A stretch of 10,899 nucleotides of DNA from UBA4675 sp964601265 (GTDB taxonomy: Bacteria > Bacillota > Clostridia > Christensenellales > Borkfalkiaceae). Positions 1 through 7,391 of this stretch are shown piece after piece. Under the pieces are notes generated by a model, which saw only the letters and a program-made list of their open reading frames with translations, ran no database searches and had not been told where the DNA came from. Where the stretch lies: NCBI GenBank assembly GCA_964601265.1, contig CAZRMT010000043.1, positions 1 to 10,899 on the forward strand, given 5' to 3'. The stretch's first letter is position 1. Each line of letters begins with the position of its first letter. The position numbers were made by a program, and so were the translations under genes.

Positions 1-40
1 TTTATATATAGTATTAAATTAAGCGGTAAAAAAAGCGGAT

Positions 41-2386
41 ATGAAAACAAATACTTTAGACAAATTGCCGATAGGAAAATCGGCAAAGATAGAAAAAGTT
101 GGCGGAAACGGGGCGTTAAGGCAACATTTTTTAGATATGGGCGTAATTCCCGGAGTGGAAATAACGCTCGAAAAACTTGCGCCTATGGGCGACCCGATGG
201 AGCTGACAATTCACGGCTACGAGTTGACTTTAAGGCTTGACGACGCTAAAAAAATAGAGATAAGCGATTGTTACGAAAAAGACGAAGCGGAAATCGTTTC
301 GCCTAAAAAAAGTTTTATCCACCCCGGGCTTGGAGAGGGTGGAAAGTACCACGTTAAGGGAGAAGAAACTCCTTTACCCGACGATAAAATTTTATCTTTT
401 GCGTTGGTCGGCAATCAAAATTGCGGAAAAACCACTTTGTTTAACCAGTTAACGGGTGCAAATAGACACGTCGGAAATTTTCCCGGCGTTACCGTGGATA
501 GAAAGAGCGGAAAAATTAGGGGCAGAGCTAACGCCGAAGTTACCGATTTACCGGGCATTTATTCTTTATCGCCGTACAGCGAAGAGGAAATAGTGTCCAG
601 AAATTTTATTCTTGACGAAAAACCCGATTGCATAATTAACATAGTTGACGCCACGAACATAGAGAGAAATTTGTATTTGACTATGCAGTTAATGGAATTG
701 GACGTGCCGATAGTGTTGGCGCTTAATATGATGGACGAAGTCCGTGAAAACGGCGGAGTAATAGACGTAAACGCTATGGAAAGTTTACTCGGTGTTCCCG
801 TTGTTCCCATAAGCGCGTCTAAAAACGAAGGCGTTAACGAGTTGATAAATCACGCTATTCATATCGCAAAATACCAAGAAAAACCTACGAGAATAGATTT
901 TTGCAATCCCGACAGTACGGGCGGGGCGGTGCATAGATGTTTGCACGGAATAATGCATTTGGTAGAAGACCACGCCAAAAATGCGGGAATTCCCATAAGA
1001 TTTTGCGCAGGCAAGCTAATCGAGGGTGATAAACTGGTTGCTGAAAAGCTTGATTTAACCGAAAACGAAAAAGAAATGATAGAGCATATCATCGTTCAAA
1101 TGGAGGAGGAGCGTGGGCTTGACAGGTCTGCCTCCATTGCCGATATGCGTTTTGATTTTATCGAAAAACTATGCGTTCAGACGGTGAGTAAACCGAAAGA
1201 GAGTAAAGAGCGTATTCGTAGTAGAAAAATAGATAAAATTTTAACGGGAAAATACACTGCGATACCTTCGTTTATTTTCATTATGGCGTTGGTGTTTTTC
1301 TTAACTTTTAACGTTATAGGAAAATACTTGCAAATCGCATTAGAAATGGGGATAGACAAACTTTGTTCTTTAACCGAAAACGCTTTTGAAAAAATGAAAG
1401 TCAACGGCGTAATACAGTCGCTTGTGATAGACGGTATTTTCGGCGGAATAGGTAGCGTTTTATCTTTTATTCCTATTATTATCACGTTGTTTTTCTTTTT
1501 GTCGCTGTTGGAAGACAGCGGATATATGGCAAGGGTGGCGTTCGTAACGGACAAACTGCTTAGAAAAATAGGGTTATCCGGCAAAAGTATAGTTCCTATG
1601 CTTATGGGGTTCGGGTGTACCGTTCCCGCAATAATGTCAACCAGAACTTTATCTAGCGAACGCGATAGAAAAATGACCATTATGCTTACGCCTTATATGA
1701 GTTGTTCGGCAAAACTTCCCATATATTCCTTTATCGCAAGCGCATTTTTTCCGAAAACTGCGTGGCTTGTAATGTTGGCTATGTATTTTATCGGCATAGT
1801 TATGGCTATAATTATAGCTTTAATTTCGAAAAGTATTATTTTTAAGGGTGAAGCCGTTCCGTTCGTAATGGAACTTCCCAACTACCGTTTGCCCGGGGCT
1901 AAAAACGTTGTGAGACTTTTATGGGAAAAGGTAAAAGATTTTATCAAAAGAGCCTTTACCGTTATTTTAATTGCCACGGTTTTGATATGGTTTTTACAAA
2001 CGTTTAACTTTAAATTGCAACTCTGCGAAGCGGAAGAGAGTATGTTGTCTTCTATTGCGGGTGTAATAGCGCCGATTTTCAAACCGCTCGGGTTTGGAGA
2101 TTATAGAGTGGTTACGGCGTTAATCTCGGGATTTTTAGCAAAGGAAAGCGTTGTGTCCACGTTGGGCGTGTTATACGGAACTACTGCGAATTTAGTGGCT
2201 TGTTTAACGTCGGGCGGAGCGTTTGCTTTATTAGTATTTTGTCTATTATATACTCCTTGCGTTGCGGCGATAGGCGCCGTAAGACGAGAACTAGGGACAA
2301 AACGAGCGATATTAACCGTAGTGGAACAATGCGTTATTGCGTACGTGGTTGCCTTGCTTGTGAGCGGAGTCGCTTTAATTTTTTGA
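41..2386 (+). CDS. feoB: FeoA-FeoB fusion, ferrous iron transporter with GTPase domain
   Basis: Imports Fe2+ across the cytoplasmic membrane. The 781-residue protein begins with a FeoA-like SH3-type domain (about residues 1-75, with the LDMGVIPG and HGYELTLR segments) fused to a complete FeoB. The G-protein domain shows G1 GNQNCGKTT (124-132), a G2 region NFPGVTV (146-152), G3 DLPG (169-172), G4 NMMD (229-232) and G5 SASK (258-261). The C-terminal half is a multi-helix membrane domain (from about residue 410) with the conserved gate motifs GFGCTVPA and SCSAKLP and a later YTPC; these Cys residues are proposed metal-path ligands in the family. FeoA is often a separate gene; fusions are known in several anaerobes. 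G1 has Gln and Cys where GNPNSGKT is the classical form. The start has only a weak ribosome site (AAGCGGAT), but the FeoA domain begins right there. It heads a gene run with 7 nt to the next gene. Identification is secure; metal specificity is inferred from the family. Confidence 0.97.
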   Translation: MKTNTLDKLPIGKSAKIEKVGGNGALRQHFLDMGVIPGVEITLEKLAPMGDPMELTIHGYELTLRLDDAKKIEISDCYEKDEAEIVSPKKSFIHPGLGEGGKYHVKGEETPLPDDKILSFALVGNQNCGKTTLFNQLTGANRHVGNFPGVTVDRKSGKIRGRANAEVTDLPGIYSLSPYSEEEIVSRNFILDEKPDCIINIVDATNIERNLYLTMQLMELDVPIVLALNMMDEVRENGGVIDVNAMESLLGVPVVPISASKNEGVNELINHAIHIAKYQEKPTRIDFCNPDSTGGAVHRCLHGIMHLVEDHAKNAGIPIRFCAGKLIEGDKLVAEKLDLTENEKEMIEHIIVQMEEERGLDRSASIADMRFDFIEKLCVQTVSKPKESKERIRSRKIDKILTGKYTAIPSFIFIMALVFFLTFNVIGKYLQIALEMGIDKLCSLTENAFEKMKVNGVIQSLVIDGIFGGIGSVLSFIPIIITLFFFLSLLEDSGYMARVAFVTDKLLRKIGLSGKSIVPMLMGFGCTVPAIMSTRTLSSERDRKMTIMLTPYMSCSAKLPIYSFIASAFFPKTAWLVMLAMYFIGIVMAIIIALISKSIIFKGEAVPFVMELPNYRLPGAKNVVRLLWEKVKDFIKRAFTVILIATVLIWFLQTFNFKLQLCEAEESMLSSIAGVIAPIFKPLGFGDYRVVTALISGFLAKESVVSTLGVLYGTTANLVACLTSGGAFALLVFCLLYTPCVAAIGAVRRELGTKRAILTVVEQCVIAYVVALLVSGVALIF

Positions 2387-2393
2387 GGTTAAA

Positions 2394-2537
2394 ATGAATG
2401 TAGCTGATATAATTATTTTGGCGCTTGTGGGCGTAAGTTTATGTTTTGCGATTTTTTTCGTTGTCAGAAAAAAAGGACGTACTTGTTGCGATTGCGAACG
2501 CTGTCAAAACAAATGCGGTAGAAAAAAGGACGAGTGA
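2394..2537 (+). CDS. FeoB-associated Cys-rich membrane microprotein
   Basis: A 47-residue ORF: ATG at 2394, TGA at 2535-2537. The Shine-Dalgarno GAGG (2385-2388) overlaps the feoB stop codon, so translation is probably coupled. The protein has an N-terminal hydrophobic helix (about residues 4-24, IIILALVGVSLCFAIFFVV), then a short basic linker (RKKGR) and a tight cysteine cluster (C31, C32, C34, C37, C41) before a charged end. This architecture and its place directly behind feoB match the FeoB-associated Cys-rich membrane protein family found in many Firmicutes and other anaerobes. The family's role is not established; the cysteines could bind iron or sense redox state near the FeoB channel, which is inference. 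Length is typical for the family. It is short enough to be missed by standard ORF cut-offs, but its position, ribosome site and composition make it a convincing gene. Confidence 0.9.
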   Translation: MNVADIIILALVGVSLCFAIFFVVRKKGRTCCDCERCQNKCGRKKDE

Positions 2538-2538
2538 A

Positions 2539-3390
2539 ATGTTTTTAAAAATTTTAAAGATAATAAGCGGACCGTTAATCGGTGCGGTGATAGGGTATAT
2601 TACCAACTATATTGCCGTAAAAATGTTATTCCGCCCGTATAAAGAAAAAAGAATCGGAAAAATAAAAATTCCGTTTACCCCGGGAATTATTCCTAAAAGA
2701 CAAGCCGAGCTAGCCAAAGCCGTAGGACAAGCCGTTGGCAAAAATTTGTTTACCGAAAACGACTTAATAAACGCTTTCGAAAATATTACTTTTGATTTTA
2801 AAAGCGTGTTGCAAGGGAAAACGTTAAGCGGTATTTTTTCCGCAACGGACAACGGCGAAGATATAAAAAAGCGTGCCGTCGACATTTTAACTCAAACCGT
2901 TTACGACGAGGTTACCCGAGCAAACGTCGGCTCGGTTATTGCCGAGCAGGGCAAAATTGCTTTTGCAGAGAAAAAAAGCAAACTCGGAATGTTGGCGTTT
3001 ATGGTTAGCGACGATTTAATAAATTCCGTAGCACTCGGGTTGTCCGAAAAGGTAAACGAATATATTAGCAATAACGGACGGGAATTCATCGAAGAAAAAG
3101 TTAACGCAAAAATAAATTCTTTAACCGAAAAAGACCTTTCCGAAATATGTGAAAACGAGCTTATAGACGGACTTTTAAACTCTGTTGTCAAAAGAGTTTT
3201 CGTTGAAGCGGTAAAAAACAACGTAAAACAAATAAACATAAGTGCGGTGGTAGAGGCAAAAGTAAATGCAATGGACGTGAAGGAGCTTGAAAAGCTCTGT
3301 ATGTCCGTTATGAAAAAAGAGCTTTCCGCCGTGGTTAATTTGGGTGCGCTTATAGGCTTTTTGTTGGGAATTGTGAATATCTTTATTTAG
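2539..3390 (+). CDS. DUF445 family membrane protein (YheB-like)
   Basis: 283 residues from the ATG at 2539. This start is preferred over the in-frame ATG at 2446 because it has AAAGGA at 2525-2530 (8-nt spacer), and the extension would overlap the Cys-rich gene with a non-family N-terminus. The N-terminus is a hydrophobic helix with the family signature GPLIGAVIGYITNYIAVKMLFRPY (in pieces, from about residue 10) followed by PFTPGIIPKRQAELAKAVG, both typical of DUF445. The middle is a long, charged, probably helical region, and a second hydrophobic helix closes the protein (GALIGFLLGIVNIFI). This gives a two-anchor layout with a large soluble loop. Function is unknown in the family. It begins 1 nt after the preceding stop codon and ends 1 nt before bioY, so it is part of the same transcript. 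A link to iron or biotin uptake is only positional. Confidence 0.85.
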   Translation: MFLKILKIISGPLIGAVIGYITNYIAVKMLFRPYKEKRIGKIKIPFTPGIIPKRQAELAKAVGQAVGKNLFTENDLINAFENITFDFKSVLQGKTLSGIFSATDNGEDIKKRAVDILTQTVYDEVTRANVGSVIAEQGKIAFAEKKSKLGMLAFMVSDDLINSVALGLSEKVNEYISNNGREFIEEKVNAKINSLTEKDLSEICENELIDGLLNSVVKRVFVEAVKNNVKQINISAVVEAKVNAMDVKELEKLCMSVMKKELSAVVNLGALIGFLLGIVNIFI

Positions 3391-3391
3391 T

Positions 3392-3922
3392 ATGGGAAAA
3401 AGTACGGCTAAAGAAATTGCCATAACGGGAATGTTTGTTGCAATAATAACGGTTTGTTCTTGGATTACCGTTCCTTTCGTAGTGCCGTTTACTTTGCAAA
3501 CGTTTGCAGTGTATTTGGCGATTTTTACGATTGGAGAGAAAAAAACGTTTATTGCTTTTCTTTCCTATTGTTTAATCGGGTTAACGGGCGTTCCCGTGTT
3601 TTCGGGATTTAGGGGCGGAGTAAGTGTTTTAATTGGCGCCACAGGCGGATATTTGATAGGTTTTTTCCTTTCGATTTTAGTAACGTGGATTTTTTCGCCG
3701 TTAAAAAACAAAAAAATTTTGTATTTTATATCAATAGTTTTTTCGCTTTTAATTTGTTATGCGTTCGGAACGCTTTTTTTTGTCGTCGTTTATATGAAAG
3801 GTTCCGTGTCTTTTTATAAGGGATTGACTAGTTGCGTGTTTCCTTTTATTATTCCCGATTTAATTAAAATAGGTTTATCTTATTTAATTGCCGAAAAGAT
3901 TAGGGGCTTTAATTTAAAATGA
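3392..3922 (+). CDS. bioY: BioY, biotin-binding S component of an ECF transporter
   Basis: A 176-residue integral membrane protein with about six hydrophobic segments. The N-terminal part (AITGMFVAIITVCSWITVPF, then VPFTLQTFAVYLA) and the GLTGVPVFSGFRGG and LIGATGGYLIGF motifs are characteristic of BioY, which binds biotin in the membrane. The C-terminal FPFIIPDLIK segment corresponds to the usual FxPGDLxK of the family, here without the Gly. In the ECF system the S component needs an energising module (EcfA, EcfA', EcfT); none is encoded here, so it presumably shares a module encoded elsewhere (group II arrangement). The ATG is 1 nt after the DUF445 stop, with no clear ribosome site of its own, which suggests translational coupling. 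No BirA operator is evident before it, as expected for an internal operon gene. Specificity for biotin is from family knowledge. Confidence 0.92.
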   Translation: MGKSTAKEIAITGMFVAIITVCSWITVPFVVPFTLQTFAVYLAIFTIGEKKTFIAFLSYCLIGLTGVPVFSGFRGGVSVLIGATGGYLIGFFLSILVTWIFSPLKNKKILYFISIVFSLLICYAFGTLFFVVVYMKGSVSFYKGLTSCVFPFIIPDLIKIGLSYLIAEKIRGFNLK

Positions 3923-3927
3923 AATAC

Positions 3928-3956
3928 TTGATTAGAAAAGGAAAATTTGATATAAT
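3928..3956 (+). promoter_or_regulatory. Sigma-A promoter for the rRNA methyltransferase operon
   Basis: TTGATT (3928-3933) and a perfect TATAAT (3951-3956) are separated by exactly 17 nt. The expected start of transcription is near 3963, leaving a leader of about 27 nt that contains AAAAGGTGAT before the ATG at 3990. It lies in the 67-nt gap after bioY, in which no terminator hairpin is visible, so read-through from the upstream operon is also possible. Confidence 0.8.
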
Positions 3957-3989
3957 AACCTAGAATGAAAAATGATTAAAAGGTGATTT

Positions 3990-5162
3990 ATGCCGTATAG
4001 CGTATACTTAAAGAAAAACGAAGAAAAAAGAATAATCGGCGGTCACCCGTGGGTTTACGCCAACGAGGTTTTAAAAACCGAGGGCAAAGGCAAAAACGGT
4101 GATTTGGCAACCGTGTACGATTACGGCGGTAGGTTTATAGGAAAGGGCTATATAAATTTTCTTTCTAAAATTTTAGTGAGGATATTTATAAGAAACGACG
4201 AAATTCCCGATAAAGATTTTTATAGACGAAAAATCGACGAAGCCGACGCTTATAGAAGAGATTTAGGATACGATAATTGTTATCGGGTTGTTTTTTCGGA
4301 GTCCGACGATTTGCCGGGGCTTATAGTCGATAAATACGCCGACTGTTTGTGCGTTCAGTTTTTGTCGCTCGGGACGGATTTAATTAAGGACTTGATAGTC
4401 GAAGTTTTAAAAGAAAAATTTTCGCCACGACTAATTTACGAACGCAGTGACGTTGCGGTAAGAGAAAAAGAGGGTTTAAAGCCCGTAAAAGGAGTTCTTT
4501 ACGGCGAGGGCGAAACCAAAGCTTTAATCGAAGAAAACGGAATAAAATGTCTTGTGGATTTGGAAAACGGACAAAAAACGGGGTATTTTTTAGACCAAAA
4601 AGAAAATCGTTTTGCGTTGAGAAAGTATGCAAAAGGGAAAACCGTTTTGGACTGTTTTTGTAACGTGGGAGGGTTTTCGTTAAACTGCGCAATTGCGGGA
4701 GCAAAAAGCGTAAAGTCGCTCGATATATCGGAAAAAGCCTTAAACGAAGTAGAATACAACGCTAAGTTAAACGGGCTTGGCGATATAATATCCACAGAAA
4801 AGGCGGACGTATTCGAAAAACTGAGAGAGTATAAAAAAGAGGGTAAAAAATTCGACTTGGTAATATTAGACCCGCCTGCCTTTTGCAAGAACGCAAGCGA
4901 GGTAAAAGACGCGTATAGGGGATATAAAGATATAAATATTTTGGGAATGAAGTTGGTTGAAAGCGGAGGATACTTGGTAAGCTGTTCTTGTTCTCACTAT
5001 ATGACTTTTAACCTTTTCGAAAAAATGCTTAAGGAAAGCGCTGTGGAAAGCGGACGAAAAGTAAGGATTGCGGAAGTAAAAACTCAATCGCCCGACCATG
5101 CGTCGCTGATTTCGGAAGAAGAAAGCGTTTACCTTAAATTTTATATATTACAAATTACTTAA
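3990..5162 (+). CDS. rlmI: Class I SAM-dependent rRNA methyltransferase, RlmI type (23S m5C)
   Basis: 390 residues, the normal length for the RlmI/YccW family, which methylates a cytosine of 23S rRNA (C1962 in E. coli). An N-terminal PUA-like RNA-binding domain (about 1-75) carries GGHPWVYANEV (17-27). A linker domain has the LPGLIVDKYAD segment (109-118). The Rossmann methyltransferase domain has DQKENR (202-207), SAM-binding motif I VLDCFCNVGGFS (219-230), an acidic residue after the second strand (SLDIS, 243-247), motif IV LDPPAF (293-298) and SCSCS (331-335), where the m5C enzymes carry conserved Cys residues. The start is supported by AAGGTGA just upstream and by the PUA homology. It is the first gene behind the promoter at 3928-3956 and is followed after 14 nt by the GH13 gene. 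The family is secure; the exact target base in this organism is inferred. Confidence 0.92.
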   Translation: MPYSVYLKKNEEKRIIGGHPWVYANEVLKTEGKGKNGDLATVYDYGGRFIGKGYINFLSKILVRIFIRNDEIPDKDFYRRKIDEADAYRRDLGYDNCYRVVFSESDDLPGLIVDKYADCLCVQFLSLGTDLIKDLIVEVLKEKFSPRLIYERSDVAVREKEGLKPVKGVLYGEGETKALIEENGIKCLVDLENGQKTGYFLDQKENRFALRKYAKGKTVLDCFCNVGGFSLNCAIAGAKSVKSLDISEKALNEVEYNAKLNGLGDIISTEKADVFEKLREYKKEGKKFDLVILDPPAFCKNASEVKDAYRGYKDINILGMKLVESGGYLVSCSCSHYMTFNLFEKMLKESAVESGRKVRIAEVKTQSPDHASLISEEESVYLKFYILQIT

Positions 5163-5176
5163 ATCGGAGAAGAAAA

Positions 5177-6481
5177 ATGTGGACAGATAAAGAAGTTTTA
5201 TACCAAATATATCCGTTAGGAATGTGTGGCGCACCTATCGAAAACGACGGAATAACCGTAAACAGAATAGCTAGCGTAAAGAATTATATTCCACACTTAA
5301 AAAAACTCGGGATAGGCGGAGTGTATTTTTCGCCGTTGTTCGAGTCGGATAAACACGGCTACGACACGAGAGATTATTTTAAGCTCGATTGCAGGCTCGG
5401 AACAAACGAAGATTTTAAAAGCGTTTGCGACGAACTCCATAAAAACGGAATAAAGGTAATTTTGGACGGCGTTTTCAATCACGTAGGTAGGGGGTTTTAT
5501 CAATTTCAAGACGTTTTGAAAAATAGAGAAAACTCTCCTTATAAAGACTGGTTTAAAATTAATTTCGGCGGAAACACGCCCTATAACGACGGGCTTTGGT
5601 ACGAGTGTTGGGAAAAGCATTACGAACTTGTTAAGCTTAATTTGCATAATAGAGCCGTCGTCGACTATTTGTTTAAAGCGATAGATTTTTGGGTAAACGA
5701 ATTTAAAATAGACGGGTTAAGGTTGGACGTAGCGTACTGCCTTGACAGAAATTTTATGAAAGAACTGAAAAGGTACGCTAAACAAAAAGGCGATTTCGTA
5801 CTTATCGGTGAAGTTTTATTCGGCGATTATAATCAATTCGTAAACGACGGAATGTTGCATAGTTGTACAAATTACGAAAACTACAAAAGCTTATATTCGT
5901 CTTTTAACACTAAAAATCTTTTTGAGCTTTCGTATTCGCTTAACAGACAGTTCGGATACGATAACTGGTGTATATATAGGAATAAGCACCTTGTAACTTT
6001 TGCCGATAATCACGACGTGACGAGATTTGCCACCATTATACAAAATAAAAACCTTATAGCGCTTGGCTACGGTATGCTTATGACAATGCCCGGTATTCCT
6101 ACTATTTATTACGGTAGCGAGTGGGGTGTTGACGGTGATAAAAAGGACGGTGACGAGGCGTTAAGACCGAGTTACGAGTATCCGCTTCATTCGGCTTTAA
6201 CCGATGAAATTAAAAAGTTTATAGCAATAAGAAAATCCGAACCTTTGTTTTCGTTCGGCGGATACAAAAATATTGTTGAGGCAAACGAATTTATGGTTTT
6301 CGAAAGGGCGTACGAAGGTAAGCGTGCCCTTATAGGACTTAATATTTCGGGAGAAACAAAAACCGCACATCAAACGTCGTTAAGCGGAAACTTTAAAAAT
6401 GCGGTAAGCGGTAACAAAGAAACGCTAGCAGGGAACTTCGTTCTCCCGCCCGAAAGCATTACTATTTTAATTTCGCAGTAA
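5177..6481 (+). CDS. GH13 alpha-amylase-family glycosidase, cytoplasmic
   Basis: A 434-residue alpha-retaining glycoside hydrolase with the (beta/alpha)8 catalytic barrel. The four GH13 regions are visible: I DGVFNH (97-102), II GLRLDVA with nucleophile D184, III GEVLFG with acid/base E212, and IV FADNHD with D280. The barrel start VLYQIYPLG, GVYFSPLFES and GYDTRDYF are also typical, and GIPTIYYGSEWG lies near the end of the barrel. A small C-terminal beta domain (about 365-434) follows. There is no signal peptide, so it acts in the cytoplasm, probably on maltodextrins, cyclodextrins or short alpha-glucans. It is somewhat short for the family. GGAGA at 5166-5170 precedes the ATG. It lies 14 nt after the methyltransferase gene and 1 nt before the lipid kinase gene. 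Whether it is a neopullulanase/cyclomaltodextrinase, an alpha-glucosidase or a sucrose-acting enzyme cannot be decided here. Confidence 0.92.
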   Translation: MWTDKEVLYQIYPLGMCGAPIENDGITVNRIASVKNYIPHLKKLGIGGVYFSPLFESDKHGYDTRDYFKLDCRLGTNEDFKSVCDELHKNGIKVILDGVFNHVGRGFYQFQDVLKNRENSPYKDWFKINFGGNTPYNDGLWYECWEKHYELVKLNLHNRAVVDYLFKAIDFWVNEFKIDGLRLDVAYCLDRNFMKELKRYAKQKGDFVLIGEVLFGDYNQFVNDGMLHSCTNYENYKSLYSSFNTKNLFELSYSLNRQFGYDNWCIYRNKHLVTFADNHDVTRFATIIQNKNLIALGYGMLMTMPGIPTIYYGSEWGVDGDKKDGDEALRPSYEYPLHSALTDEIKKFIAIRKSEPLFSFGGYKNIVEANEFMVFERAYEGKRALIGLNISGETKTAHQTSLSGNFKNAVSGNKETLAGNFVLPPESITILISQ

Positions 6482-6482
6482 A

Positions 6483-7391
6483 ATGAAGTACGTTTTTATT
6501 ATAAATTTATATGCGGGCGAACGCTTGGCGGAAGAAAAGTTAGACGAACAATTAAGCCTTTTAACGGAAAAAATAGATTATGAAAAACATATCACTTCCG
6601 CCCCGAAAGAAGCGATAGAATTCGTAAAAAATTATTCCGCGGACGGAGAGGAAGTTTGTTTTGTCGCATGCGGAGGGGACGGAACTTTAAACGAGGTCGT
6701 TTCGGGACTTGTCGGGGCAGAAAACAAGTATTTTGCGGTACTTCCTTACGGTAGCGGAAACGATTTCGTTAAGTATTACGAAGGCTACGACTTTTTATCG
6801 CTGGAAGCGTTGGTTAAAGGCGAAAAAAAGAAAGTAGACGTTTTAAAAGTAAACGACAAATATTCTGTCAATATGTGTAATATAGGGCTAGAAGCAGTTG
6901 TCGGTTCGCACGCCAATAAGGTGAAAAACAAGGGCGGAAAGCACGCTTATTTTAAAGGGCTTATAAAGGGAATTTTTACGGGCAGGTATAATAAGCTCGA
7001 AGTTTTTGCCGACGGCGAAAAAATTTCGGGAAAACATACGTTGCTTTGTTCGATTGCAAACGGCAAATATGCGGGGAGCAAGTATATGTGTGCGCCTAGG
7101 TCTGAAAACGACGACGGGCTTACGGACATATGTTTGTTTCACTCTATGTCGCTTATTCGCTTTTTGTTTTGCGTTAAACATTACGTTAGGGGTACGCACT
7201 TAGAACTAAAAAGCGTCGCTAAAAAAAGACAGTACAGACGAGTTAAAGAGGTTGAAATTCGTTCGGATAAGGAAACCGAGATGTCTTTGGACGGAGAAAT
7301 TCTAAAAAGTAAGCATTTTTTGATTACCGTTTTACATAACGCTTTAAATTTTTTATTGCCTAAAAAGTTTACAAATAAGGAGTTAGTATGA
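6483..7391 (+). CDS. Diacylglycerol kinase-family lipid kinase (YegS/DagB-like)
   Basis: 302 residues, usual for the DAGK catalytic family that phosphorylates diacylglycerol or related lipids with ATP at the inner membrane face. The nucleotide-binding signature GGDGTLNEVV is at 64-73, a second glycine-rich block PYGSGNDF at 88-95 (LGTGNDFA in most relatives), NGKYAGSKYMCAPRSENDDGLTD (in pieces, 193-215) follows, and the C-terminal DGE sits at 270-272. No strong membrane helix is present, so it is likely a soluble or peripheral protein. The N-terminal INLYAG stands in for the common NPxAG. The ATG follows the GH13 stop after a single base, with no obvious ribosome site, so it is probably translated by coupling. 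Its 3' end overlaps the next gene by 4 nt (ATGA). The substrate is not determined: diacylglycerol (DgkB type), undecaprenol or another lipid are possible. Confidence 0.92.
   Translation: MKYVFIINLYAGERLAEEKLDEQLSLLTEKIDYEKHITSAPKEAIEFVKNYSADGEEVCFVACGGDGTLNEVVSGLVGAENKYFAVLPYGSGNDFVKYYEGYDFLSLEALVKGEKKKVDVLKVNDKYSVNMCNIGLEAVVGSHANKVKNKGGKHAYFKGLIKGIFTGRYNKLEVFADGEKISGKHTLLCSIANGKYAGSKYMCAPRSENDDGLTDICLFHSMSLIRFLFCVKHYVRGTHLELKSVAKKRQYRRVKEVEIRSDKETEMSLDGEILKSKHFLITVLHNALNFLLPKKFTNKELV

Noticed and set aside
1..40. Promoter or riboswitch before feoAB
   Set aside because: Only 40 nt are visible; TATATA at 4-9 and a repeated AAGCGG are too little to support a promoter, Fur box or riboswitch.
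1177..1680. Minus-strand ORF of 167 residues inside feoB
   Set aside because: It is antisense to the FeoB membrane domain; its serine- and isoleucine-rich composition is what the reverse strand of such a gene gives, and no ribosome site or family motif is seen.
2446..2538. 31-residue N-terminal extension of the DUF445 protein
   Set aside because: It overlaps the Cys-rich microprotein in another frame, lacks a ribosome site and is unlike DUF445 N-termini; the ATG at 2539 has AAAGGA.
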